The notes under the pieces were generated by a model. That model saw only the letters and a program-made list of their open reading frames with translations, ran no database searches and had not been told where the DNA came from. Source: Episyrphus balteatus (lineage: Eukaryota; Arthropoda; Insecta; Diptera; Syrphidae). Taken from it: DNA of 64,000 bases. Each line of letters opens with the position of its first letter. Within the stretch, counting starts at the first letter, position 1. Location of the stretch: the NCBI RefSeq assembly GCF_945859705.1, contig NC_079136.1, positions 85,808,867 through 85,872,866 on the forward strand, in the 5' to 3' direction. Of the stretch, positions 11,001 through 23,754 are shown one piece after another. The translations under genes were made by a program, and so were the position numbers.

Positions 11001-14000
11001 GAAACAAGATTTTGAGAAAAAACAAAATTAAAAAAAAACGACACATGGGGCCATGACATAACTTTTACTTCTGCATAGCTGAAGCTTACTTCTTCACTGG
11101 TGTACACTTAAAGATTAAATTAGCCTTTTTAAACCCGAATATAGAGACTATTACATAATTTTCTTTTCAACCATTGAGTTAAATTCAATTCTCATAAGTT
11201 CCATACTTCTTATTTTAGTCCTTCCAGCAATACTAGGACTCAGCGCAGCAGCTGTACTCTCAGCTGTAGCATGTATTTGTGCAAAGCATCTTCGTGCTAG
11301 AAACAAGAAAACTTCACACGATACTAGTTATCCATTTCAACCAACACGTCGACCGACCGCTGTTCGATCTCCAAGTGGTCAGCCACCGCATTATCTAAAA
11401 AAATCACCCTCACCAACTGGAACTAAACAAATTGGCATTCTCCAGCCAGTTCAAGACCAAACAACATCAAACACAACTACTCCGATTGCTCCACAGACTA
11501 TAAAATTTGTTGAAGAAGATGAAATCCAGCCAAAAGTTGTTGCCGAAAATGAGGCAGTTATCAAAAAGACATCACCAGTTGAAGTTGAGAGTCCCGGCAA
11601 AGATATGCCCGATGGCTGGGAGTATGGCAAATTGGGTACAATTTTCTTCAAGCTTCGTTATCTTAAAGAACGCAGTGCACTGGTAGTCTCAATTATTCGA
11701 TGTCGAGGTCTACCATGCAAGACTGCTGCAGGTTCTGGCAGCCATGATGTTCCAGCAGGAATGAATGGTCGCACTCAAGCTGCAACTGACCCTTATGTAA
11801 AATTACAACTATTGCCCGACAAACAACACAAGGTTAAGACTAGGTAAGACAATAAAGATCTAGCTGATTAAATTAAATTTTGCTTGAATTATTGTTATTT
11901 GTTATTTCATAACCATTTTTTTGTTTTTATTTAATAAAGGGTTGTGCGCAATACCAGAAACCCAGTCTATGATGAAGATTTCACATTTTATGGATTGAAT
12001 ATTCATGAACTTGGCTCAATGACTTTGCATTTCGTGATTTTAAGCTTTGATCGTTATTCGCGAGATGATGTTATCGGTGAAGTGGTTTGGCCCTTGTCAT
12101 CAATTAGCTTAAGGGAAATTGAACAAGAACACATGTCGATAAGCAAGGAAATTCAACCACGTAGCTTGAAGATAAGGGCACAAGGTCGTGGAGAGCTATT
12201 GATATCATTGTGTTGGCAACCAGCTGCTGGACGTTTGACTGTTGTTCTATTGAAGGCTCGCAATCTACCACGAATGGATGTTACAGGCTTGGCAGATCCA
12301 TATGTTAAAATCTATTTACTTTACAATGGACAGAGAATTGCAAAGAAAAAAACTCATGTTAAAAAGAGGACATTAAGTCCGGTATTTAATGAAAGCTTTG
12401 CTTTTGATATTCCAACTGCTGAGGTATGTTTAATAATAATGCATATAAGAAAACTTATGGATTATATTTTATTTTTGTCAAATTCAGGGCACCGGAGCAA
12501 CACTGGACGGTGTTTCACTTGAGTTAATGCTCCTTGATTGGGATCGAGTTACAAAGAATGAGGTAAGTGTGTTATTTTGGAGTGCCTATATTATGCTTTT
12601 TGAAGGTTTCATTGTAAACATTTTTTACATTATTTAAAAAAAAATATACGAAGAAGTACCCTTTTCACACCGAATTAAAACCTAGAGCAAAAACTAACGA
12701 ATCTCATCGAAATCTACTAGATTTTCCATACATTTTCAGCTTTCATAAATTTATTTCATAATCACGATTTCAACGAAATTTCTTCGTAATTCAATTTGCC
12801 AAAATGAAAAAGGTATAGATTTTTCAGTCTTGTGGCGGCTTTTTACATCGAGTTTTTTACAGGGTTTTATTACATGTAAAAAAAGCGGTGTAAAAAACTT
12901 CAGAATTCCATGCAAAAAAACTCACTGATATAAAAAATAGTAAAAAATTAAATTTCTTTAGAACACTAAAACGAAAAGTTCTTTTTATGCTTTTTTTCAA
13001 CTACTTGGAGAAAAAGAAAAACTCTAAAACTTGTGTACGATTGTTACTTATTTAATTTCATTAAAATTAATGTGAATCAATTTCCTCGACTTTTAAATGT
13101 TATTGGACTTGCAGCAAATTTAAATTTTGGGCGATTTGGGTTGATGAAACGGGTAAATTTAATAACCTCAAAGCTAATTTGGAAATCTTACCACGTTTTA
13201 TTTCAGTTGTGGTTCTAAAAACATCATATTTTTCAATTAGTCCACTTTTGTTTTCAAAATTATAACATTCACATAATTTCACAAATTAGATAATTTTGAA
13301 TGTCAAATCGTAAATTTTTTTCAAATGAGATTATTATTTACAAAATTATCTTATTTTAACCCTATAGAAAAAACAGACCATTTATGACTTTGGAAATATT
13401 TTAATTATGATTTATAAATGTTTATAAGAATTCAATGCCGCAAAATTAAGTGTTCTATACAAAATATTATGTACTTCGAATGGCAAACTGTCAAAATGAA
13501 TGCGTTTTTTAAGTCGTTTAACATTTTTGTTACCGTTTTTTACCGTTTTATACTATTTTTAACGTTTCTTACATTATTTACCATTTTTTACGGATTTTTA
13601 CACAAAAAATGTAAAAAACAGTTTTTTACACAAAAAATGTATAAAACAGTTTTTTACACAAAAAATGTAAAAAAAGTTTTTTACACAAAAAATGTTAAAA
13701 AACAGTTTTTTACACAAAAAATGTGAAAACAGTTTTTTACACAAAAAATGTAAACAACAGTTTTTTACACTAAAAATGTAAAAAACAGTTTTTCACACGA
13801 AATCGCTCAACAGTATGTATTAGGGTGGCTCAAAAAAATCAAAATTCTTTTTTTTGATTTGGTACTTTGAAAAATCTTTTGCTAGACACCTCTAGAGTAT
13901 ACACACCAAATATAAGCTCTTAATATTAGCAAATTTCTTTACATATTCTTGTAGGAAATTGAACGCTCTACAAAAAAAGCCTTGTAAACTTTTTTCGTTT

Positions 14001-15366
14001 ATCTAACCGTTTAATAGATATTTAAGGTCCAAAAATCGAGAAAATCCTTCAAAATTCGTTTTTTGTTCTTAATTCTGTAACAAATTGAAAAATTATAATA
14101 ATCAAACGCGCTAGACATATTCTTGTAGGAAATAGATTGTTCCACAAAAAAGGTCTTATTAACTTTTTTCATTAATCTAACCATTCTAAAGATATTCGAG
14201 GTCAAATTTAAAAAAAAAATATAAAAACATGTTTTACTTTTCAAAATTTTCTTATTCACTGAAATTTCATTATTTTCAAATTAGCTAGATATATTCTTGT
14301 AGGGGCTTAAATGTTCTATAAAAAATTCCTTGGAATCAAATTGATTGCTTTAACCGTAGAATAAATCTATAAAAGGTTTTCACACTAAAGTCAATTAAAT
14401 TTTAAATCCCAAATTCCACTAACCAAATTGATAAAATCCATCATCCCGAAAATCCAAAAACACAAAATCGTGATAACGTTTAATCCTGAAAAGTCAAAAT
14501 CTCGAAAATAAAATAAATAAAAAAATAAGGAAATCCGACATCAAAAATCCGAAGAATTTAAAATCCCGAAAAACCAACAACTCGAAAATATATAATTCTG
14601 AACATTCAAAATTCCGAAAGATCGAACTCACAAAAATCCAAAATCCCGAAATTTCAAAATCCCCACGGGCCAAAAATCTGAAAATCTAAAGTCGCGAAAA
14701 TCCACAATCGCAAAAGTTTAACAAAATTCAAAATTCCGAAAATCTAAAATCTCGAAAATGAAACTAAAATCTCGAAAACCCAAAATGCCGAATTCCGTAA
14801 ACCAATGTCGCGAAAATCCAGCATCCTGAAAATCAAACATCTCAAAGCTCGAAAATCTCCAAAATTAAACTAATTTTTTGTTTTTAATGCAGAACTCAAC
14901 AAATTGGAAAAAAAAAAAATTTACATTGTTTTTTGTGTTTTTAATAAATTTTTATAAAACTTAATTTAAAAAAAAACCTTGTTAGCATTTCTAAAAAGCT
15001 TGTGCTTTTATGAAGACTTTTCATGAGTCGATTTTTGCAGTGCGGCGAATCTTTTCGACGTAAGTCGACTCGTGCGATCGTGACCGCAGGTGACTAAAGG
15101 GCAATTCCATCCTAGTCGACTTTAGCCGTGCGACATATTTCAACAAAATTTTTTTTACAAAAACTTTTTTTTTTAGATCATGAACAACTTTTGTCATAAG
15201 CTTTCTTTTTTGTAATTAATAAAAATACTTACATTTTTTTTTCTAGGTAATCGGACGACTGGAGCTTGGTGGACCCAATTCCGGTGGTACAGCTCTAAAT
15301 CATTGGAATGAAGTATGCAATTCACCACGAAGACAAATTGCCGAATGGCATAAACTAAATGAGTAA
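8073..15366 (+). CDS. Syt4: Synaptotagmin 4 (five coding exons, 447 aa)
   Basis: Exons: 8073-8112, 11219-11843, 11940-12423, 12488-12562, 15247-15366, all with GT-AG introns, keeping one frame to the TAA at 15364-15366. Exon 1 encodes only 13 residues plus one base; its phase joins exactly to exon 2 (G+TC = Val14), and an in-frame stop just upstream supports this ATG. A hydrophobic segment at about 15-35 (LPAILGLSAAAVL...) followed by basic residues is the membrane anchor. A low-complexity linker leads to C2A (about 152-285) and C2B (about 306-447). C2A has Ser257 in VILSFDRYSRDD, where Syt1 has Asp; this Asp-to-Ser change is the hallmark of the Syt4/11 group. C2B has the polybasic KKKTHVKKRT and ends in the WHKL-type motif. 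Known role in flies: calcium-linked vesicle release, including retrograde signalling at synapses. Family assignment is very secure. Exon 1 is predicted from phase and splice fit. Confidence 0.93.
8113..11218 (+). other. Syt4 intron 1
   Basis: A 3.1-kb intron between the tiny N-terminal exon and the anchor exon, with donor GTAAAT and acceptor TATTTTAG. It holds A/T runs and no recognisable element with clear ends. The stretch 10085-10550 is slightly less AT-rich and open on both strands, but resembles no protein I know. Confidence 0.6.
13604..13796. repeat. Tandem repeat in Syt4 intron 4
   Basis: About seven copies of a 27-29 bp unit based on TTTTTTACACAAAAAATGTA plus AAAACAG. Each unit is itself palindromic (TTTTTTACA...TGTAAAAAA), so the array can form many small hairpins. 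Confidence 0.85.
13824..14370. repeat. Threefold degenerate repeat in Syt4 intron 4
   Basis: Three diverged units of roughly 170 bp share TATTCTTGTAGG (near 13944, 14117 and 14292) followed by TCTACAAAAAA-like and TCTAACC-like segments. The block begins just after GGGTGGCTCAAAAAA, which looks like the start of a dispersed repeat. There is no credible coding sequence. Confidence 0.6.
14380..14870. repeat. Degenerate 14-bp tandem repeat in Syt4 intron 4
   Basis: Some 30 imperfect copies of a unit close to AAAATCCCGAAAATC, with variants AAATCTCGAAAATCC and AAATTCCGAAAATC. This is a simple, strongly diverged satellite-like tract without coding potential. Confidence 0.8.
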
Positions 15367-18300
15367 GGTAATTAACAATTATATATTGTTTCTTGCCAAT
15401 GAAAAAATTATATAGAAAATTCATTGAATATAGTATAAATGAACAAAAAACAAATACAAACAAATTTATCAAAATGTAACAAGTAGCAAAAAAAAAACAA
15501 AACAAGAAAAAAACAATAATCTAAATAATATCTAGATAAACACTCGAAGGTGGTGGCAATAAATTAGAAAAAAACAAAACCAAATTCCCACTTCTGAATT
15601 CACTCAAGCGTATGTACAATGTTTTACATCATAAAAAAATCCTTTGAAATGCTTTCATACAAAATTAAAAAAAAAAAAAAACAATACACCATTCACTGAT
15701 ATCAAAAACAAAAAAGAGTCAAAAGCTAAAAACTGTCGTCGTCACAGCTGATTAGTTTAAACCGCCATCAGCACCTCGAAAATTAATTGAAAAAATAAGG
15801 TAATACTCTGTAATGATAAAATCAAATGTTAATATACTCGTGCTAAAGATGCTATATTTGCTATTTAAATAAGCTACCCTCCACCAGTATATTAAAAATA
15901 ATATATTCTATAATAATGTATTACAACAAAAATTAAAAACATAAATAAATGTATATTTATATTTGGAGCTTATAGTGGAGAAATTTAGCGTAAGGTTAAT
16001 TAGAAGAAGGTCAGAATAAGCTTATATAAAAATGAACAAAATTGTAGGTATTTATTAAATGTAAAATTATATAACTCATACATAAAAATAACAAAAAAAA
16101 AAAAAAAAAAAAAACATGGAAACGTACTGACAGAACTCATTAAAGAAAAAAACATACATATTAATACAAATAATTCAAAACATCCCATCCACTTTTAGAT
16201 ATATACTCGAACATATACCACATCCAAAATATTTTACAAATTAAAAATAAATAAAAAAAATATAACTAAAAAAAAAATATATAATAAAAAGTAGTACACT
16301 TTTAAAATTTTCCATAAAGTATTTCAAAATCGAAATGAAAATAAACAAAAAACAAAAAAAAAATGTATTACTCAAAACTAAGCTTGGCTTATTGCCTGCG
16401 TTTATATAGTTGTACCGACAGCTGCATTTGAAAAAACACAAAAACCAAACAATTAAAACGTAGTTTTTTTTCTTAACTACGCACAAAACATATTAACAGA
16501 GTGCATAAGAAATTGAACACAATTGCGATTAGTTTAATCTGCCGCTGCCTGAAATTTTGTTCTTGATTTACTTACTTTATAAGCACAGAGAATGTTTTAT
16601 TAAAATTCAGTTAGTGGTTCTCGGTTATTGATGTGTTTTGCGTTGGAAAAAAATTGAAAAACATTTCACAGTGAAAAACTTTAAGAATCAAAATATTTTG
16701 AAAAATACAATAATTCCAAAATTAGGCACCACATGACCAAGCCATATCAGTCGTTGTCGTTGGTCAATACTCGTAGCTAATTGAACAGGTATCAAAGTAC
16801 TTATATCAAAGTTCTTTGGATTTGGGTGAGACCAAATTGTTTAGGTCATTTTTTGACGCCATTTAATTCCATTTAAATCCATTCAATTCCATCAGAATCG
16901 TCGATTTACTGCTGTTGCGGGGATGCTGCGTCAAAATTACCGCTCGTTCTCACATTTTTTCCCGCAGAGAAGCGAAAGAAAAGAAATCGACAGGTCCATT
17001 TCAAAACTTGTGGCACCGAAGAATATAATATCACAGTTTGAAGTCGCTCCCAAACCAAAGTGACAGAATGACATAGAAACTCTGCCAACCTCTTTGAGCT
17101 CCCAACAAACAATTTTACTTCTATAAAGGCTTACCGAAGCTATTTTAAGTCCAGTAAAATTGCTTGTATCAGGCCATACACAAACACATTTCGCCCAAAG
17201 GTGATGTGTTTTTTGTGGAGTTTCTGCTTTCGTACCTACTTTCGTACCATTTTGCGGAATCTTCTTGAGTCAAAGCACTGATATTTTGAGTTTGACACGG
17301 TTTTCATTAATTTATTTATTTATATATTTTCTTCACTTGCCCATCCCGAATTTCCAGAAATAATGGTGTATATTTTTAAAATTCTCCTCACTTTGTTTTT
17401 TAATCAAAAGCATCTTAAAAATAGAATGCCTGGTGTTCTCCTACACGGAATAAAGTTTAAGTTCAGTAGAACGTCTTTAGATAAGTTTTTTAATGTTAAT
17501 TTGAAACTTGATTCGTCTCTGTGCTTGTTTATTCCTAACTTTGAATAACAAAAATGATTTCTTTCTCCAAAGTCTCCTTTAATTATATATCAGGCAAATC
17601 TGGGTAACTCGAAATTTTTAACTCAATGGATTTTTGTCAGACATAACATTGGTTAATAAATATTAGCTAATTGGTCAATCTAACAACAACATAGTTAAAA
17701 CAAACAGAGACAAAATTTAAATCGTATGGAAAATTTCGAGTAAGATTAAGTTTATCACAATTCTTAAAATAAAGCAAAAACTTTGCAGATTGCTTAAGTT
17801 TAAAATTAAGCTAAAATTAAAAAAAAAAAATCAATCCATAAAAATTTGTAAAATTTGACAAAGCTTTTAAAATACGCCGCCGATGTATATTTTCTGTCAT
17901 TTTCATAATATAATCATCAATGTCATTGTTAGTTGTGTAAAGTAAAACAAAACAATTTTTGTTATTTTATTTTTTATTAATTTTTATAATTCTGCACAAA
18001 ATTTTATTTTTATACTTATCAAACAAAATTTTTAAAAATTATTTCAGTGAACTAGAAAAAAAAAATAGAAAAATCATTTTATAACAAAAATAAACAAAAA
18101 AAAAAGAAAATTGGTGTTAATTATGTATGTTTAACGTATAATCAAACACAGCATACAATAGTTAGTGGACCCAAAAAAATCTAATATTTAGGATAAAGAC
18201 TAATAAAACTTTTAATAAAAGAGACAAAATGCTAAATTAAAAAAAAAAAAAAATAAAGAAAAATATAGTATTAAGCCTTTGCTTTCAAAATTGTCACAGC

Positions 18301-19257
18301 CTATCTTCTTCTTCTTTAATACAAAAAAAAAAGCTAATAAACAAAATTAAATATCTGTATATGAGCAAAAAAAAATAACACAACAAAATAAGTATATGAT
18401 TTAATAATGAAATATATATTTAAAAGTATTGTGTACAGGATCATAAATATTTTGTGATCGTGAGCTTTGTGGAAAGTAAAATTAAACTAAAACAAAAATT
18501 AATATATAATAAAAAAAAAAAAAACAATTTTCATTAGAATGTTAAAAGAAAAAAAGAAAATAATGTCTCATATTTTAATATTAATTATAAATTATTATTG
18601 TATTATTGTTACCAACGGTTATTTATTGCAGTTAGTTTTTTTGCTTTATTTGAGCGTTAGAGGTAGACATACATTTATATTTAATAACAAAAAAAAAAAA
18701 ATACATTGAATCAGAAGTTGAAAATACAAATTGACAGTAAGAAAAGTTATATTATGTAAAATGTATTTCAAAAACTATAATATTGAATGAACGATGAAAA
18801 TATAAGGATTTTAAATATGTTTAAGTTACATAAATTATTGTTTTTCTTATTATTATTAATCTCCTCGTTTTAAATAAATTATTTATTATATAAATTTGTA
18901 TTGAAACTTTATGAAATTGAGTTTCGCTAAAAAAATACATTGAGATTGTAATTTATACATTAACTAATAGTTTTTGATGATATAAGAAGAAACAAAATAA
19001 ATTTATGAACACCATCTTATTTAATAATGAAATAAATAATAATAAAAAAATAATAGTAATTAACTTACTGTCACAAATTGTTATTTTATTTTTTTTTTTA
19101 TTACACACTAAAACAAAGATTTTGGAAAAAAAAAAAGAAATTGGGTAAGTATGAGTTTGTTAATTTGTACTACATTGTAGCCTGGACCCTGTTTCATATA
19201 CATACATACGTCGTCGGAAAGAATGACAGGTGACGTGACAATATGTCAGTTTAGACC
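15367..19257 (+). other. Probable long Syt4 3' UTR and spacer
   Basis: Directly after the Syt4 stop the sequence becomes unusually A-rich on the + strand, with many AATAAA hexamers (for example near 15558, 15941 and 16245) and A tracts continuing to about 19.1 kb. No other gene is visible. I infer a long 3' UTR with alternative poly(A) sites, but the true end cannot be chosen from sequence. Confidence 0.4.
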
Positions 19258-19265
19258 TTGACAGG

Positions 19266-20575
19266 CAGGGGCGTACACTCCCTTTGGGCAAGCGGGGCGG
19301 CGCCCCGGGGCCCCCGACTGACCCCAGGGCCCCAACTGGAGACAATGCAGAGAAGAAAACTGTTAGGATAAATTGAGCTACGAAGTAAACTAAAATGTAT
19401 TTGAATCACTTCGGATACAAGGGAGACAAATTATATCATTTAGTGTAATGTATAATGTATTGGTACACAATACATAGTATTGAGAAAAAATTAAAATTTT
19501 ATCTTAGGGCCCCAACAAATATTACTTGAAAAATCTTTGCAACCACAAATATTACATTAGGGGCCCCAAAAAAGCAAAAAACAACTTCAGGCCAGGGGCC
19601 CCAAAAGCCTTTACTTCGGAGCGGCAAAAAAAAATTAAATTAAAAAAAATTGTTTTTTTAAATTAAATTACATTTGTTGATGGATTACTAAATATTACTT
19701 TAGGAGCCCAAATATTATATGAAGGGTCCCTAAAAATAATTTTTCAGGAACCCCGTTAGTTGAGAGCCAATCAAATATTAATTTTGGGACCCCAAAATCT
19801 ATTACTAAGAGCCCAAAAATATTCATCAACTTTTCTGATGGCATGACAAATATTATTTGAGGATCCTCAAAAGCTATTACTTCAGTGGTTCAAAACAATC
19901 AAATAGAAAATTAAATATCAATTCAGGGGCCCCAACATAAATACATCAGGGCCCAAAAACATTACGTTACTGGTGGCATTCCGAATATTACTTCAGAACA
20001 GAGGCCCCAATACCTATTAATTCTTGGCTCAAAAAAAATTATATTATATTTAAGGGGCCTCTAAGCACTTAATTTTGAGGCCCCAAAAATAATTTTTCAG
20101 GGGCCCCAAAATAAAATAAAATATGTCTGATGATGGAAAATCATCCTATGTATTCATTACTTCAGAACAGAGGCCCCAAGAACTATCAATTCTAAGCTTC
20201 AAAATTTTTTATTTTAGGGGACTCTAAATAATTAATTTTTCAGGGGACGTACAGTAAAAAAAAATTATGTTAGATGATGGAAAATCAAATATGTACATGT
20301 ACATATTACTTCAGAACAGAGTCCCCAAGAACTGTCAATTCTAAGCTAAAAAAAAATGTATTTTAGGGGTCTCGAAACATTTAATTTTGGGTTTTTCAAA
20401 GTGCATTACGAACATATTAAAACATTAAAATAAACCTAAAAATAAATAAGCCATACAAAAGAAATGTATGGCGTATACGTACTTTTGTTTTTGTATCTAA
20501 GCGGCCCCCAAATATCAAAGGGGCCCCAAAATGTAGTCTTGCCCTGGGGCCCCGGCGACTTAACGTACGCCACTG
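19266..20575. mobile_element. Non-autonomous hAT element with GGGGCCCC repeats
   Basis: The termini are CAGGGGCGTAC and, on the reverse strand, CAGTGGCGTACG. The element is flanked by the perfect 8-bp direct repeat TTGACAGG (19258-19265 and 20576-20583), as expected for hAT transposons. Its 1310 bp contain more than a dozen copies of GGGGCCCCAAA or close variants, mostly in one orientation and spaced 50-100 bp apart. There is no transposase. Related end fragments occur near 24321-24365 and 32160-32200. Confidence 0.85.
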
Positions 20576-20583
20576 TTGACAGG

Positions 20584-21490
20584 CTACAGCAAATTATGGC
20601 AGTTTAATAATAGCCTATATCAAAGTCTGACCGGGAGAACGGTAATTTTTCTGATTTTTTGTAAAGGTAGTGCGTTGTTTTTCTAAACAAAGTAAAATGT
20701 TGTTAAGATTACCTACGCCTCATATTTTTATCGGAAATCTGAAAAAAAAATGTGTTTTTTTACCCAATTTCATAGCCCTATTCACTATGAACTCACATCA
20801 TACCTATGTGTTAACTAATAAAAATCATCTTTTAATTAAAATAAAGTGTTTATTCATTAATTTTGATCTTTTTTGTAGGAAATCTCATCATTAAAAAAAA
20901 TAAAAAAAATACTGAACAAAAGATAATAAGTTTTTAAAAAACACCTAAAACACATAAAACCCTTTTTATCTTCTTAAATATGGAATCTTTTTGCAATAAT
21001 CTAATCACAAACGTATGCTATATTTTCACCGGTTCTTAACTTTTATTACAAAAAAGAAAAAGTTAAGACTTTTAAATATTTCATTTAAAAAAGTAAAAAT
21101 TTCTTTTCACACGAAACATGACGATTTGATGAAAAATCACAAAATTTACTATAACTTTTCGGGATTTCAACCAAACTTGTTCATTCTTACAGACATAATC
21201 GATCTTACTAGAAGCCATTTATTTTATATTACAAGTCCTGTAAATTAATTTTTTTTTTCATACAACATAGTACAAAAACGTTCTTGCCACCATAGGCGGT
21301 CTTGACCCCACTTCCCCTATATAGGTATTGCAAATTTAATTTCACGTCTGTCAATGAGCATGAAAACCAGAATATATTGACGAAATGAAATACAAATAAA
21401 ATTATACTTGAAGCCTGCTTAGCAAAAGTCACAGTGTACAAAATCTGAAAATTAAAAAAAAATTAAAAATCTCATAACAAAAAAAAAAAA
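20584..21490. other. Unassigned spacer
   Basis: AT-rich, no gene or delimited element recognised. Open frames are short and biased toward Phe, Lys and Asn. Confidence 0.5.
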
Positions 21491-22352
21491 TGCACGACTG
21501 GGGTCGCACTCGCACGTACTTGCTCTTATGCTAAAAGTAACTCTAATGTTAAAGCATTTTATTCAAGAAACGCCGTTTTAAATTATGATTTACAAAAAAC
21601 TAAGTATGCCATTTTATTACTTGCATAAAAAGGTATTTTTAGAAAAAAAATTTCCAAAATCGTTTTTTAAAAAAATAATTTTTTATATATAAAAAATTTC
21701 TAACATTTTTCAAAAAAAAAGTTGGTATGCCATTTTTAAGAAATAATTAATTTACACGTAAAAACGAAATTTAAAAATTTTTCACCAACCTGTTTTCAAA
21801 AAATTGATTTTTCAAAAAAAAAATTTTGAAATATTTTTTAAAAATCCAAAAATGCACTTTTTGAAAATTTTAATATTACTTTTATCTAAACGCTTTTGCA
21901 TAAAAATTTTCGTTGAAATCGGGTTAGTTTTGTACGAGATATTCAGAAACCAAAAAAACCGTTCTATGACGGGTACCGTTAATAACGGTACAAAAAATAT
22001 TTTTTTTTATTTCAAAAGTTGGCTCTTATGTGTAATACTACACATTAAAATTTTAATCAAAATCGTTAGAGCCGTTTTTGAAAAAAATTAACTTTTCTAT
22101 TTCCGTTATATGGCAGGTACCGTTAGTTTTGGTCATAAAAAAAAAATTTCAATTTCCCCTCTAGGGAATCACCAAAAACTGCTTTGAAGAAAATCACTTC
22201 ACTCGTTTAGGCTGTAGGTCGAGGTATATACAGACAGACAGACAGACAGAATTGCCGGACCCACTTTTTTGGCATTCTCCATCATCGTAATGTCAGGTAA
22301 AATTGTTATCTCGAGTTCAATTTTTTTTTACGAATCCTTTACTCGCAAGTAA
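21491..22352 (+). repeat. Dispersed repeat family R1, copy a
   Basis: It begins TGCACGACTGGGGTCGCAC followed by TACTTGCTCTTA and ends near ACTCGCAAGTAAAAA. Inside are the family marks TCGTTAGAGCCGTTTTTGA, GGCAGGTACCGTTA and a short (CAGA) tract. At least four other copies lie at 22582, 25729 (reverse), 58329 and 61761. TACTTGCTCT and its reverse complement near the far end suggest a terminal inverted repeat, but I see no clear target duplication. No protein is encoded. Confidence 0.75.
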
Positions 22353-22581
22353 AAAATTAAGAAAAGCAAATCCAACAATCCAAAAGCAAATCCAGCAACC
22401 CAAAATCAAATCCTAAACTGCTTATATAGATACAAGTTTTCCTAATAATTCAAAAAGTGGAGATAGCCTAGCCTAGTAAATAAGGTGAATGTCTTTTAAG
22501 TTTACCTACCTAGGTTCGAATCTGAAGGGAAATTGAGATTGTTTTTTTTTTTTTTTACATTACCAGAATACAAAAATAAAA

Positions 22582-23291
22582 TGCACGACTGGTCGCACGT
22601 ACTTGCTCTTGTAGTTCAAAGTATCGTTATCTAAAATAGCTATTATAAATTTAAGATTTTGTTAAGTGTCAAGAAAAAAAAATCAAAAAAAAAAAAATTG
22701 CAAGTTAAAAAAATTTAAAAAAAATTTTCAAAAACTTTTTAAATTTTTTTTTATATTTGACACTTCAAAACTATGTCTGTAAATTTTAAATAAAATTGAC
22801 TTATGCTTTGATGAAATATATGAACTTAAAAAATATGTCGATTTTTGAAAAACGGCAGCGCCATATTTCCGTTCTCCGCATTTTTTGAGAAAAACTAAAA
22901 ACGCAGTTTTGTTAGAATCAATAAGTCTATTACGTATACCAAATTTAATCGTAATCGTTAGAGCCGTTTTCGAGAAATTTGAAATACCTCGAAAACGTTA
23001 TATGGGAGATATGCCTTAAAATGGAGATATTAAAAAGATAAAAAAAAAACGGGTCTAGGGAATTACCCAAAAATCATCTATACCAAGTTTCAAGCAAATC
23101 CATCCATCCGTTTAGGCCCTAGCTCGATGTAAAGATGGACGCACAGACGCACACACGCACAGACCGACGGACGGCATGACGAAAACCACTTTTTTGATCT
23201 TCTCCATAATCGTAATGTTGGTTTTGATTAAAACTTCAATTTTTTTTTTCTACACGAAACCAATACTTGCCCTATAGAGCAAGTAAAAAAA
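22582..23291 (+). repeat. Dispersed repeat family R1, copy b
   Basis: A second + strand copy, starting GCACGACTGGTCGCACGTAC and ending CTTGCCCTATAGAGCAAGTA. It contains CGTTAGAGCCGTTTTCGAGA and a run of GACGCACAGACGCACACACG before the 3' end. It lies about 230 bp from copy a, in the same orientation. Confidence 0.75.
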
Positions 23292-23754
23292 AATTGTTTG
23301 ATTTTTTGGACCATTTTAAAAATATTCTGGCAACGCTGGATAGAGCTTAAAGTGACCTTTTTTTGATATACTTGATGAATTTGTAGGAATTTTTTAAAAA
23401 TCCATGCCGTGCAAATGATTGTTGGCACCAAAAAGTCTCGAAGGTACTATTGACAGGTACGCTGCCGCGGGGGCTTTCGATACACAGTTGTTACCTTTGT
23501 CGAAACTATGAAAGATCTACCAATCCTTTTTTATTTAAAATGGTGACTCCAACATTCTACATGCGGGCATATTTTAGATTCTGGCATAACTGTTCTTACT
23601 CAATGAAACAAAATTCAAAAATTTTAAAAACAATATCTAAAAAGTACTAAATTACCATAGACCGTTCATTATGCTATAATTGGATCTTGTCAAATTTCCT
23701 TTTTGTTTTGTAAAATGAAATGACTGTTTGCCAAATATCGTCGATTGACTTTAG

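Noticed and set aside
22462..22524. tRNA or tRNA-derived SINE, because of GGTTCGAATC and TAGCCTAGCCTAGTA
   Set aside because: It has B-box and weak A-box-like motifs, but I could not fold a convincing cloverleaf, and no repeat boundaries or poly(A) tail are clear. Similar GATTCGAATCC at 27219 is also isolated.
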